64,000 bases of DNA. It comes from Agriotes lineatus (Eukaryota; Arthropoda; Insecta; Coleoptera; Elateridae). Positions 35,411 through 45,320 of this stretch are shown in pieces. Numbering within the stretch: the first letter of the stretch is position 1; every line of letters starts with the position of its first letter. The stretch covers positions 51,353,763 to 51,417,762 of the forward strand of contig OW679202.1 of assembly GCA_940337035.1 (NCBI GenBank). Reading direction: 5' to 3'. Position numbers and translations under genes: made by a program. A model generated the notes under the pieces. That model did not search any database. It had not been told where the DNA came from and was given only the letters and a program-made list of their open reading frames with translations.

Positions 35411-35870
35411 TTATTCTAAACGAGCACTGTTTAAACACTAAATAAACGTGATGAAATGCACACATTATGCCAGGTATTATCATAAAAAATGAGTCTCCAA
35501 TTTATGATTTTTAGCTGTTTGGGTTTGTTTGGCGGTGGGGTTATTTACACAAATGATACATTTTTTCTTAAAAGTGAGTTAGCAGCTTATCAGTCACGTA
35601 ATGTACGAGGTAAGTAGATTTTTACTGTGCCAAGTAAAATCAATCACATGGAAGATGTTGCTCAAACCTAGATCTTACGAGTTTATTTCAAAATTTCAGT
35701 TTATAAGTCTTTGTTAATCAAATGTTAAATTGTTAATGGAAATGACTAAATTTGTTAGTGTTACACATCACCAATACTGCATATATTTATTATTACTTAT
35801 TACTATTAAAACTACTGTAAGTATTTAATAAATTCGAAAAAACTAAATTTGCTGAAAAGAATGTGGATAA
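35411..35870. other. Unassigned AT-rich DNA
   Basis: Nothing recognisable on either strand. Confidence 0.4.
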
Positions 35871-36075
35871 TACGGTGTGTTCAAAAAGAAATTACATAAG
35901 GGTTGGCCATGGAAACTAAAAGTAATGCAAACAGCAAGCTTTAAAATTCATTAACTGTCGTTGTTGTTGTCATAAGTTTATATTCTAATCTGCTCTAAAG
36001 TTTGCTGTCGCTACAGCTTCCTGTTGACATTAGTTTTGCTTTCCATGGCCAACTCTTATGTAATTTCTTTTGGTA
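35871..36075. mobile_element. MITE related to the transposon at 41.1-42.3 kb
   Basis: The ends AAAAGAAATTACATAAG plus GGTTGGCCATGGAAA (left) and their inverted copy TTTCCATGGCCAACTC with TTATGTAATTTC (right) form inverted repeats of about 45 bases with few mismatches. The left 95 bases also align with the terminal sequence of the transposase element ending at 42319, through AACAGCAAGCTTTA and beyond TTGTTGTTG. At 205 bases it has no coding capacity, so it could only have moved with a transposase supplied elsewhere. Confidence 0.85.
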
Positions 36076-36202
36076 TAAAGCTTTATTCATTATACCGATT
36101 GGCCCATAATTAAATATAACGGCAATGAGATAGCTAGAACAAAAACAAACAGAATGCATAAGTAAGAAAGAGACTAACATAAAAAGTTCTTATTTGTATA
36201 CC

Positions 36203-36275
36203 ATAATCCCACTATGACTAAGTGAGCACAAAAAGGGCAGCCGTGCAGTTCGTTATCTGGAATTTAGGCGCCAAC
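36203..36275 (+). repeat. Dispersed 70-bp module, copy 1
   Basis: AATCCCACTATGACTAAGTG, AAAAAGGGCAGCCGTG and AGTTCGTTATCTGGAATTTA match 38396-38468 in the same orientation with about 12 differences. The two copies bracket the 516-bp tandem units and the mariner element. Confidence 0.6.
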
Positions 36276-36291
36276 GATGAAACAATAAATG

Positions 36292-37250
36292 CAGTGTGCA
36301 ATAATTCGATAAAAGAACCGCAAAGTGATTAGCCCATAAGGTCACAGGTGAGATGCAACATGAACACTCCCACCAAGACAATAAACAAAACCAGATAAAT
36401 AAAAATCAACTTTTATTTTCCAAATTGTAAATAAAGTAATGAGTAGTTTTGAAACAAAAATTATTAAAACTATTGACGATAGTGTAGACAATTCCATTCC
36501 ATAAGTAATCAGCCGTATATCCTGTGTAAGATTTTAATATTGGCAACATATTAACGAATTCACTTCAAACATCAATATTATTACTAGATCACAAAATAAA
36601 TTATTATTAAATAAAATCCCTCGCTTTAGTTTTGTACTTTTCTTTGAGATTGATTTATAGTTGACCACATTTACGGAGGTTTTCGTTGCTTAGTAAAAAT
36701 ATTCCATAAAAAATTTGCATTTTGGGTATAATAAGTAATTATTTTATTCGTACGTGTAGCAATTATATAAACCGATCAAAACCGCAATAACTTGATAAAA
36801 TCGTTCACAGTGTGCAATAATTCGATAAAAAAACCGCGCAGGGGTTAGCTTGCTCCAGTAAAATCACTGGCGAAATTTGAAACACGACCACACTGCCGTC
36901 ATTGTATTTAACAAATTTCAATCAAAATTATGAATAGTTTTGGCATAAGGGTCACTAAAAATATTGAAGATACTGTAGAAAAATAAATTTCGTAAGTAAT
37001 CAACCGTATACTTTCGTGAAAGCTATTAATAGCGGCAAAATATTTACTAATCCTACCAAAACATCCCTAACTTACTGGAGTAAAGTATTAATTATTATTA
37101 AAGTATATCTTGCAACTGCATATCGAGATCTGATTTGAAAATAATTGATATTTTATCGGTTTTTTGGATGTTTTCGTTGCTCAGTAAAAATAATATTTTT
37201 TTAATAAAAACTTGAGATAGAATAAGTCATTTAATTAAATTAACTGCATC
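36292..37250 (+). repeat. Two diverged 516-bp tandem units
   Basis: CAGTGTGCAATAATTCGATA starts both units, at 36292 and 36808. Further landmarks keep register: ATGARTAGTTTTG (36439 and 36930), TAAGTAATCARCCGTATA and GTTTTCGTTGCTYAGTAAAA. Identity is roughly 65-75 percent by eye with indels. Each unit has a short ATG-led frame (MSSFETKIIKTIDDSVDNSI in the first) ending near AAGTAATC. In the second unit this reads CGTAAGTAAT, a good splice donor. Confidence 0.6.
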
Positions 37251-37419
37251 ACAAGTCTAGTTTATGCAATATCTTTGAGGAGCGCAGCGACGTCCCAGCT
37301 TATAAGGATATTAATTGTTATTAATAATAACATAAGGTGTAGCATATCACTTGCATGATTTTAGAGCAAGAGCAAGAATTTTTCCCCACGATTACTGGAC
37401 ATTTAAAAACCTAGCAATA

Positions 37420-38381
37420 TACGAGGGCGATTCAAATTTGACCTGCATTTTATTTTTTTATGAACATAATTGAAGAGATACTGTAAAGCGGTGTTACATT
37501 AATCGAAGTTGACATGTTAGCTAACGCCATAAACAACTACAACTTGATTGTGTCAATACTTTCATTTGTATTAACAATTTCGTGCAACAATGTGTTAAAT
37601 TCTATTGCACAACGTATAATTATTAAATTTCTTTTCAATGAAGGTATAAAAGCTACTGATATTCATCAGAGATTTCATAAACAGTTTGAAGAAGGGTGTT
37701 TATCACTCAAAACAGTCTTTGAATGGTGTAAATCCTTCCAGGATGGTCGTGAATGCGTATTGAACTTGCTGCATACTGCCCATCAAGCGTCTGCTGTGAA
37801 TCTTGGGAACATTCAAAAACTTGACCAGCTGATCCGGAACAATAGGTGAATATTTGTGAAGGAAATTACTGGGATTGTAAACGCCGGTGTTGGTAAGTAT
37901 TCACACTATTGTCCACGACAAGCTTACATTTACTAAAGTTAGCGCCAGGTGGGTTTCAAAACAATTTTCCGCGGAACAACAGCAGAAATTACTACAGGTT
38001 TGCAGAGAACTCCGGCTTCGCTACAAGTATGAAAACGATAACTTTTTGTCACGTTAAATTGAACTGGGAAGTGCTGCCTTACCCCTCATATCGACCGGAC
38101 TTGGCCCCAAGTGACTATCATCTCTTTGGCCCCCTTAAAAACTATTGGGAGGCAAGCGCTTTGCCTCTAATGAGGAAGTGAAGGGTGCGGTGCAAAATTG
38201 GCTACGTCGTCAACTAAAAGATTTTTTTTCGACGGGAATACAGAAGCTACCGGAGCGATGGGACAAGTGTATTTTAAAGGGGGGTTCTTACTTAGAAAAA
38301 TGATGTATATATAATATTAATTTGTAGTTTGTCTCGACCAGAAAAAAATAAAATGCAGGTCAAATTTGAATCGCCCTCGTA
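37420..38381 (+). mobile_element. Mariner element with 40-bp perfect inverted repeats, internally deleted
   Basis: The first 40 bases (starting TACGAGGGCGATTCAAATTT) and the last 40 are exact inverted copies, flanked by TA dinucleotides as expected of Tc1/mariner insertion. Total length is 962 bases against about 1.3 kb for complete mariners. Identical ends imply recent movement, yet the transposase inside lacks its core, so this copy must have been moved in trans or have decayed by deletion very recently. Confidence 0.92.
37514..38303 (+). pseudogene. Mariner transposase, core deleted
   Basis: The N-terminal helix-turn-helix is well kept: IKFLFNEGIKATDIHQRFHK and VFEWCKSFQDGRECV in 37514-37849, ending LIRNNR then a stop. 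After a frameshift the linker continues as DKLTFTKVSARWV (about 37918) and LLQVCRELRLRYKYENDN (about 37992-38045). It then jumps straight to LNWEVLPYPSYRPDLAPSDY (38052-38120), the third catalytic-Asp block, and HLFGPLKNY. About 100 codons with the first two catalytic Asp residues are missing. The C-terminal IFF and WDKCILKGG-like pieces follow in another frame to about 38300. It belongs to the DD34D mariner group. It cannot be active. Confidence 0.9.
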
Positions 38382-38395
38382 TTAATTTGACTAAT

Positions 38396-38468
38396 ATAAG
38401 CCCACTATTACTAAATACGCAAAAGGGCCAGCCAGCAATTCGTTATCCGGCATTTAGGCGAGAAACCG
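38396..38468 (+). repeat. Dispersed 70-bp module, copy 2
   Basis: AAGCCCACTATTACTAAATA and AATTCGTTATCCGGCATTTA align with 36203-36275. It begins 15 bases after the mariner's right end. Confidence 0.6.
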
Positions 38469-39159
38469 GCCGGCACCACAAATTTTGGCAACTGTGTCGG
38501 GGTTACTAACGTACGCTTAAAATAGTTAAATATATAAATGGGCTTCATAGAGTACCATTTCTATATCTGGGATTTACAGGGACACGTTTATAACTAAAAT
38601 CTGCATTTCTTAAAAATCTTTACCCCTCTGTGAATGCCTCGACTGGTGTTATGCAACGAAACAAAAATATGTAACCCATTCTCTTCTAGCTTGTTTCCTT
38701 AGGCCGGGATCATCAGCGGCCCGAAGACCTATCGGGCGCAATAGCATACCGTTTATAAGTATATATATATTGCTATGTTATGCTAGCTGATAAATTTATT
38801 TAAATTATTGTATTACTATTTTGCCCTTTATTTTTAATTTTCAATTCAAATCCGTAATTTACAATATTATTAATGAAACTCTCTCAGGTGGTTCGCAATA
38901 TCTAGTAACCCAATGATTGACTTGTCAAATTCTCTTTGTTTAATTGCCAGTTCATTGACTTTCAAAAAATTGACACCTAACGTCAAATTAATCAAAATTC
39001 AGAACGAATATCAAGGTTTTTACAATAAGATCTAATATGCAATTCTTTTACCAATCTCTTATGTAAGTATGAAATTCAATTTATATTTTTATACCTTCTT
39101 ACTAGTTATAGCTTTATAAATGTTTCATTTAACCTTTTAAAACACAAACCTGATTTAAC

Positions 39160-40100
39160 ACTTTGCTTGTTAATACTGCCAAAATCCTTCCAAACTGGAT
39201 CCTCACTCCGACTGCACTCAAACACCTGCTGGGTCCTTATCCAAACTGCATCACCTGCGATGAATGTAAACTCCCAGCATCACCTTATTGCCATCCACTT
39301 CAAAACTTCCACATCCTATACTGGATTCCTGTCGTTGTCCCCTGCTGCTGTCAACTTCAAGTCTCCTAGCTCCTGTACTGGATTACTGCGGCTCCGATCC
39401 CTCTCTGGTAAGTGTCAGCATAAATCTTGTTCCAAATATGAATTTGTCTTTTTTTTTTAGATGGTCCTGCGTCTTCAATGATACCCACAGGTTTCCCAAA
39501 AACAATTCGCTGCACGTACTAACCTCTTGTTTGTGGCTTGTATTCCATTTCCAATGTATTATCAATAATATTCTCACTAACCAAAGCTTGTCCCTTTATT
39601 TCTTGTTTTTAATATTTTATTTTATGTTTCCACCTCGAAGATTTTGCTTTTAACCCATATAATTTGTACCAACCATAACATTTACAAATTATACAACATT
39701 TATTAATGTTTCTTTATTCGAAAATCACACCCATATCAAATTATGTATACATTTTTGAGTTGTTTTTTTAGTAACTAATTAAACAAATTACAAATTATTA
39801 CTACTAGACACGATTCTTGCTGCCTCCTATATACATTTTTTTTATATAATCAAAACAGATATTTTATTTTAATTATCATAACAGATACATTTTAGTAGTA
39901 ACCTTGGTATTTGTTCCTATTCAGAATTTTCTTATTACAGATTAAGTTTGAGTAATCAATCATTATGCTATTATTTGACTAACCAATAATAAGAAAGTTA
40001 ATTTCATTATACTTTAACATGTATTTAGATCCATTAATTTGCTTATATCTGACTTCCAAATTTATTTGACTAAACTGTTTCTTTAGTATTCATTTTTAAA
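39160..40100 (+). repeat. C-rich/T-rich strand-asymmetric repeat
   Basis: About 300 C-rich bases with three overlapping open frames (39163-39653) are followed by T-rich AT DNA. Internally CCTATACTGGATTCCTG and CCTGTACTGGATTACTG repeat 60 bases apart. The frames share no recognisable domain, and three being open at once reflects composition rather than coding. Grouping with 16081 and 42960 is by pattern only. Confidence 0.3.
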
Positions 40101-40129
40101 TTATCAAAGAATATAGTGTATCATAACAA

Positions 40130-40350
40130 TATATATATAATGTATATGCAAAATATCATCTTCCTCCAACATATAGTTTCTGAGTTATACCGCCAACAGT
40201 CAGACAGACAGACAGACAGACAGACGGAATTGAGAAAACCTGTTTTTCGTCATCTAGGGACCCTGAAATGTGAAGATATAAAGAAATCTCGGAAGGTGAT
40301 TTATTCGCGATTACAATACTTCCTTCGTCTTTCAGACGAGGGAAGTAAAA
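40130..40350 (-). repeat. Hairpin-ended CTGT repeat, copy 2 (fullest)
   Basis: On the minus strand it starts ACTTCCCTCGTCTGAAAGAC, a hairpin with CGAAGGAAGT. It continues TCACCTTCCGAGATTTC, CAGGGTCCCTAGATGACG, TTTTCTCAATTCCGTCTGTC with a CTGT run (40198-40225), and GGAGGAAGATGATATTTTGC. Copies are at 34049-34233 (+) and 59850-59970 (-). The 90-codon plus-strand frame here, rich in DRQT, is only the translated microsatellite. Confidence 0.7.
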
Positions 40351-41100
40351 ATTACGATTTGAACGTCGATCCTATAATTTCGAAATAAGTATCACTTGCA
40401 ACGTTCTGATTTTATACCTTGGATATCGGAATGCAAACATAAATCAATTTAAACTAAATTTTTGTGTTTGTTTATCACTACAACAGAGCATTAAACTGAG
40501 ATTTAGTATACTTAAATGTCTATTGAAATACAACTACTAATCAGGCGAGCTTGTGTTAAATGCGGAAGTCCAGTACATTAGATTTCTGAAAACAGATCGC
40601 TTAAACAAATTTCAAATGTACGCCCCTGCATTTTTGTGACGAGAGAGTATTTTTCTAGATTCTCTCATGGGTTGTGTAGAGAAAAGAATTATTAGTTCTT
40701 GAGATTTGATCTTAACATTTGTTATTTTGTAATTTAAGGCAAAATTAGGTAAGTATTCTGTATTTCCAAAAGTGTTTACTTAATCAGATAGAAGCAAGCG
40801 GTTCAAAAACTATTTATGCAGTCTTTTAAAGATTTGTTAAATGATATTAAATTTAGTGTTTATTAAATCAACGCTTTGTTTTCTATTTTTTGTTGTTATT
40901 TTCTGAAAATGTAATTACGTAATATCACTGTCTTCAAAAAATATTTTTAGAAAAGGCATAAATTTTGTTTTTTAACGAATTAACGAAGAGGTTTACTTTA
41001 GTACGACTATTATCTTTGCAACATTTAGCAGAGAATCTAAAAAAAAACAATTTTCACAAGTAATAGTGCAGAGGCTTAGGTTTTATATTTTTTTTTATTT
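40351..41100. other. Unassigned AT-rich DNA
   Basis: No coding or repeat feature is supported. The left end of the transposase element that follows was not found here. Confidence 0.4.
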
Positions 41101-41109
41101 CACAGATAC

Positions 41110-42183
41110 AGAAAAATAAACAAAAACTAACAAATCTCTTCAAAATGGTCACCGTTTTCTTAAAGATACAAATTTGCTCGTTTTTTATAGTATTAAAAGC
41201 ATTTCCAAGCTTTTGGGGAGTTACATTGGCATACTGTTCAATAATTTCGTTTTACAGTTACTCGATATTATTGATAGGGATAAATACATTAAGTCCGGTG
41301 ATCTAGGTGGAAATTATGGATTTGAACGTAAACTAATTGTTCGATAGTCAAAAAATTTGCGAAGGTAATTCTCTTCAGCGGTATGGGCAGTCGCGTCATC
41401 CTGTTGGAAGTAGTCTTGCGAGAGCTTATCTTCATGAAGCTGATTAATACATTTATTTATCTACTTTGATATAACACCATAAGCAGTGCTACAATAGAGT
41501 CCATTATAACACTGTTTTTGCATGGTTATTTTCACATCAAATACATTGAAACAGCCTCCTTTGCTCCAGACAAGGCACAGATGGTCACATTTATGAAGTA
41601 TTTTCACTAGTTATATGTTGATGTACTCATTTAATAAGAGTCTCCTCGCTATGCTCGTCGTGCCTTAAATTAACTCGTGCTACAATTGTCCCTCTTATTG
41701 AACTAGTATAATAATATACTAATATAATATTCCGGTATCTTTGATCAGTAACAGTTTCGTGGAAAAATATGGATCAGATAATACGTCTTCGAGACAGAGC
41801 TATCCAAATACCAACCTTCAACGGGTGAAGGGGATTTTTACCAAAAGTATAAGGATTTTTAGCACTCCATAACCTAATATTTTGTGAATTTATATACCTC
41901 GAAACGGTGAACCAAGCCTCGTCAGAAAAAAACCATTGGGACCACTGGCAATACAAAATTCGCCTATTGTGATCTGCTGGCAGCAACTCATGTAAAGCAA
42001 GTATTTTGTATGGAAATAGCTTTAAATCTGTTTTAACAATAGATGGTATGGCAAGTTTCTAATAATAAACCAGTTTTTTGCGAAAGTCCAAGTAGTGATG
42101 CAGAAGGTTGCTCGTTGATACGTTGACGAACATCATCAACTGTATTTTGAGTACGAATTCTTGCGTTCTATTGTAAAAACCAT
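41110..42183 (-). pseudogene. IS630/Tc1/mariner-superfamily transposase of the MITE-related transposon
   Basis: From the Met at 42183 the minus strand reads MVFTIER and then, in the next frame, RIRTQNTVDDVRQRINEQ and SASLLGLSQKTG (second helix-turn-helix); most of the N-terminal domain is deleted between them. The open stretch 41774-41986 follows: LPADHNRRILYCQW joined directly to SQWFFSDEAWF (first catalytic Asp; about 15 residues missing), INSQNIRLWSAKNPY and PLKVGIWIALSRRRII. Downstream come DYFQQDDATAHTAEE (second Asp, about 41400) and PPRSPDLMYLSLSII (about 41310), where the third acidic residue is not preserved. SLRKR and FKEICY-like remnants end it. Several frameshifts are present. It differs in family from the transposase at 28892. 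Confidence 0.85.
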
Positions 42184-42319
42184 TATTTGTGTAGCTTAAT
42201 TAATTTTTTTAATATAAACAACAACAGTGATGACAGTCAATAAATTCTAAAGCTTGCTGTTGACATTACTTTTATTACCATGGCCAACCCGTATACAATT
42301 TCTTTTTGAAGACACGGTA
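42184..42319 (-). repeat. Terminal sequence of the MITE-related transposon
   Basis: Read inward from 42319: TACCGTGTCTTCAAAAAG, AAATTGTATACGGGTTGG, CCATGGTAATAAAAGTAATG, TCAACAGCAAGCTTTAGAAT. It aligns over about 95 bases with the MITE at 35871. The opposite end of this transposon was not found below 41110. Confidence 0.8.
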
Positions 42320-42960
42320 TTCCCTAAATGCAATATCACACTCTAGATGGACTGTCTGGAAGCCAAAGATCCCAATTAACGCTAAAGATTCAAAAACAAG
42401 ATAAATAAGATTCAGAAATAATGACATGTATATATTGTAATGATATGATATTGTACTGGCTGCACGTTGTGGCGCCTATTTTATGTTATAATTATAATGT
42501 TATAATGGTCTTTATATATTAAAATGGTTTAATGTTATAACAATAATCATTATACTTTAGCTACGTATTACATCTGACTTTTACTATATTTTAGTTTATT
42601 TTCAATCAATTCTATTTTAAAATTCACTTTTTAGTAACTTATTTGCCCTTTTATAATTATGGGTTATCAATATTATTAAATCGCCAACTCCGGTAGAAAC
42701 ATTTTTACTCTTAACTGAAACACAGGTCGGATTTGCTCGTAACCTAGACTGCTTCTATTCCTGAAATTTGATTCTCTTATTTGATGACAACTTGTACGTC
42801 TGTCACCTGTCACTTTGAATTATGGAAGTGCAAAATCAATTATAAATACTATTTCGTTATATTACTTGTCATTCAACAAATACCAATAGTAAGAACTTGC
42901 CTCTTTAAAATTACCTCACTTCACTCTTTATATCTTTTTCTTTCAGTTTTTTATTTAAAT

Positions 42961-43920
42961 ACATGTATACTGTCACCTATCATGGACCTCGATACACTCC
43001 TTTACCAAGCCAAACGCATCCAGCAATCCTAGTACGAACTCCGCCAAAACACCTAGATCCGCAAAGACTTCCTGGCCAAAACACGACAAGGCACCTACCA
43101 ACTTTCTCCAGTAGTACTGTCAGCAGCAAACGCCATCCACGTCTTCCTACCAAAATCCTCAAGCCACCGAAAACCTAATATCACGAACCTTGACTAGACG
43201 CAAGTCGCAAGATGTCACTTCAATGACAAGCTTGTTGAATTAGAACTCCATCAGATGAAAACCTCATATCCACCCCAGAAAACGCTCTGCTAACAATCTC
43301 GATATAAACCACCAGTAAAACCATTCCCACATCCATTTTCTTCATCCATATCGTCTTCACATCTTTTAATCTTTTATCATTTACTTTTTTATTTTAACCA
43401 CGCCAATTTTTAGTTAATTTACAACCCTTTGTATACAAAACAGCTTTTAACTTTTCTAAAGGGTTTATTTTCGTAATTTTAACCGCTTACAAATGTATTA
43501 CATGTTTTTGTACCATATTATTTTTACATAATAATACACAATATCTCCGTAGTGATTTAGTTTAGCATATATTTTATAGTCCAACACATTATAGAAACTT
43601 TATCATATTTATCTAACACCCACTATGTTGAATGTTATTTCTCGAATAAGTATTTACCATTAATCCCATTAAATTATGTTAGAATTTTACTGTTTTTTAT
43701 ATAGCTTCATTCTCTTGAATTTTTAATTCTATTTCCTTTCTTTACCAAATACATTTTAATAATTTTGATATCCCTTTCATACTTAAATTCATCTTTGTAA
43801 TTTTAATACTGCATTCTTTTAACCTTATTAATTTGATATTAAACCCTTATACTAAAGACCATTACTATATGTTTTCATACGTTTTAATGTGCAATTAAAT
43901 AAATAAATATAATAAAAAAT
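42961..43920 (+). repeat. C-rich/T-rich repeat with coding-like head
   Basis: From the ATG at 42981 a frame reads MDLDTLLYQAKRIQQ, then stop-interrupted IRKDFLAKTRQGTYQLSPVV and LSAANAIHVFLPKSSSHRK. It looks like decayed coding sequence of unknown kind, possibly ORF1 of a retroelement. About 550 T-rich bases follow, including AAAGGGTTTATTTTCGTAAT (43459), ending in an AATAAATAAATATAATAAAA tail at 43895. That 20-mer has a close match on the minus strand at about 46870, which links the two copies. The overlapping plus and minus 60-70 codon frames at 42963-43178 are not separate genes. Confidence 0.45.
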
Positions 43921-45120
43921 GACTAAAATAATTTTTATGTCTCTTATCTCATGTGTCGGGTCCCTACATTCTAGAAAGTATTATTAAATTATAGAAAACT
44001 CAAATACATTTGCTATCAAATTCAATATTTAAAAACTGAACGCTTTGAATAATACGCATATAACTACTGGGATCTTTTCTATATGAAAATTATAGCTCAT
44101 GGGAAGTCAAGTAGAAAATATGGCGTTCAAACCTAAGAAATTGTGCCAAGAAAATTCGCTTTACTTCAAGAAACCGTTCAGTTTTACGCCATACACGTTT
44201 CGTTGGCGACAACAAAAGCGTAAGTAAATAAATGCCATCAAACTAAACACTTGGGAGCTACTCTTGCCGGAAGTTCATATAAAATAGACGCCACTTCACA
44301 ATTTTAAGAATAATGCTTCCTATAATCACTTTCCCGATCTATTCTATTGCTCCTGCGATGAATTATAGGGCTTCAAAAAACCCCGCATTAAATCCCATGT
44401 CGCTGTAGACCCCTGCGCTAATGAATATGGCTGTAATGGTCCACACACCTCGCTTCGTTGTCCTCGGAACTTTCTCGGCTGCTACTGTGCACCACTCAGC
44501 GTTCTGCCCCGACCTGGGGCTCCAAACTGCTCCAGGACAACCCGTTGCCTCGTTCACACTAGCCTCACATTTTAATTACTCTGCCTGTTCGTCCAAAATT
44601 TGCCTCGGAAAACACCAACCACTGTTCGAGCAACTTCGAAGCACTATTTTACCTGGGTGGAAGTACTACCAAGCACCAGTCAAACTTCCACAGTTTACAC
44701 AAGACACTTTTAATGAAAACTGGGGTACTTACTTATTGATCATTTTAGTTTTAATTAGGGAAGCCAAACAGAACACAGCTACCAAGCTTGGCTCCTTCTC
44801 CCCAATTGTCTTGTTTGCAGATTTTATTGTTGTCATGACAATCCAAACCCTACTCTGATTACATTTGTTCATTGCAAAGCTAATATGATTTGAATACTGC
44901 TTTTAACAAAATTATTGTCACCTCTATAGCAATATTGTACAAAGATGAAATTACAAACCAGCACATTATGGAACATTTTTAGATATTATTTGACATTCAT
45001 GATATGTTATTTATTACAGTAATAATTATGGAGGTTTAAAATTGTGTCGATAGCAATATATTTAAGTCCTCGTTTTGCATCAATAAGATCCAATAACTAA
45101 ATTTCCTAGATATCTTATGA
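43921..45120. other. Unassigned DNA with a 145-codon open stretch
   Basis: The plus frame 44421-44858 is the second-longest uninterrupted frame in the window but has no domain, signal or motif that I recognise. Its C-terminal part, with YLLIILVLI and IVLFADFIVVMTIQ, is hydrophobic as AT-rich DNA tends to be. A minus frame overlaps it. It is slightly C-rich like the asymmetric repeats. I see no promoter or splice context and treat it as probable chance or repeat sequence. Confidence 0.25.
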
Positions 45121-45198
45121 ATAAGAGCTGATGCCTCTGGCCGTCCAGACCGTAAGCACGGGCGCGCGCACATGCCGACCGCGCATAAATGGCGACGC

Positions 45199-45320
45199 AG
45201 CAAGCATTTGTATTGTTAACGCTGGCAGGGCCGGACGTCGGCTGGCTACCAGCTTAAGCAAGCATTTTTATTGTTAACCGTTTCTTTACGCTGGCAGGGC
45301 CAGACGTAGGCTGGCCAACG
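45199..45320. repeat. GC-rich imperfect tandem pair
   Basis: GCAAGCATTTGTATTGTTAA (45199) and GCAAGCATTTTTATTGTTAA (45258) begin two units, each followed by ACGCTGGCAGGGCC, GACGT and GGCTGGC. The second unit has 12 extra bases. The surrounding 45130-45320 is much richer in GC and CpG than its neighbours. It may belong to the control region of an LTR-type element. Confidence 0.6.

Noticed and set aside
39163..39653. Three overlapping plus frames as a gene
   Set aside because: All three being open at once reflects the C-rich, stop-poor composition; there is no domain and no splice structure.
40116..40388. 90-codon plus frame rich in DRQT
   Set aside because: The core is a translated CAGA/CTGT microsatellite inside a dispersed repeat.
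44421..44858. 145-codon open stretch as a gene
   Set aside because: Length is modest for a 64 kb six-frame scan, no domain is visible, the composition resembles the C-rich repeats and an opposite-strand frame overlaps it. Recorded only inside the unassigned block.
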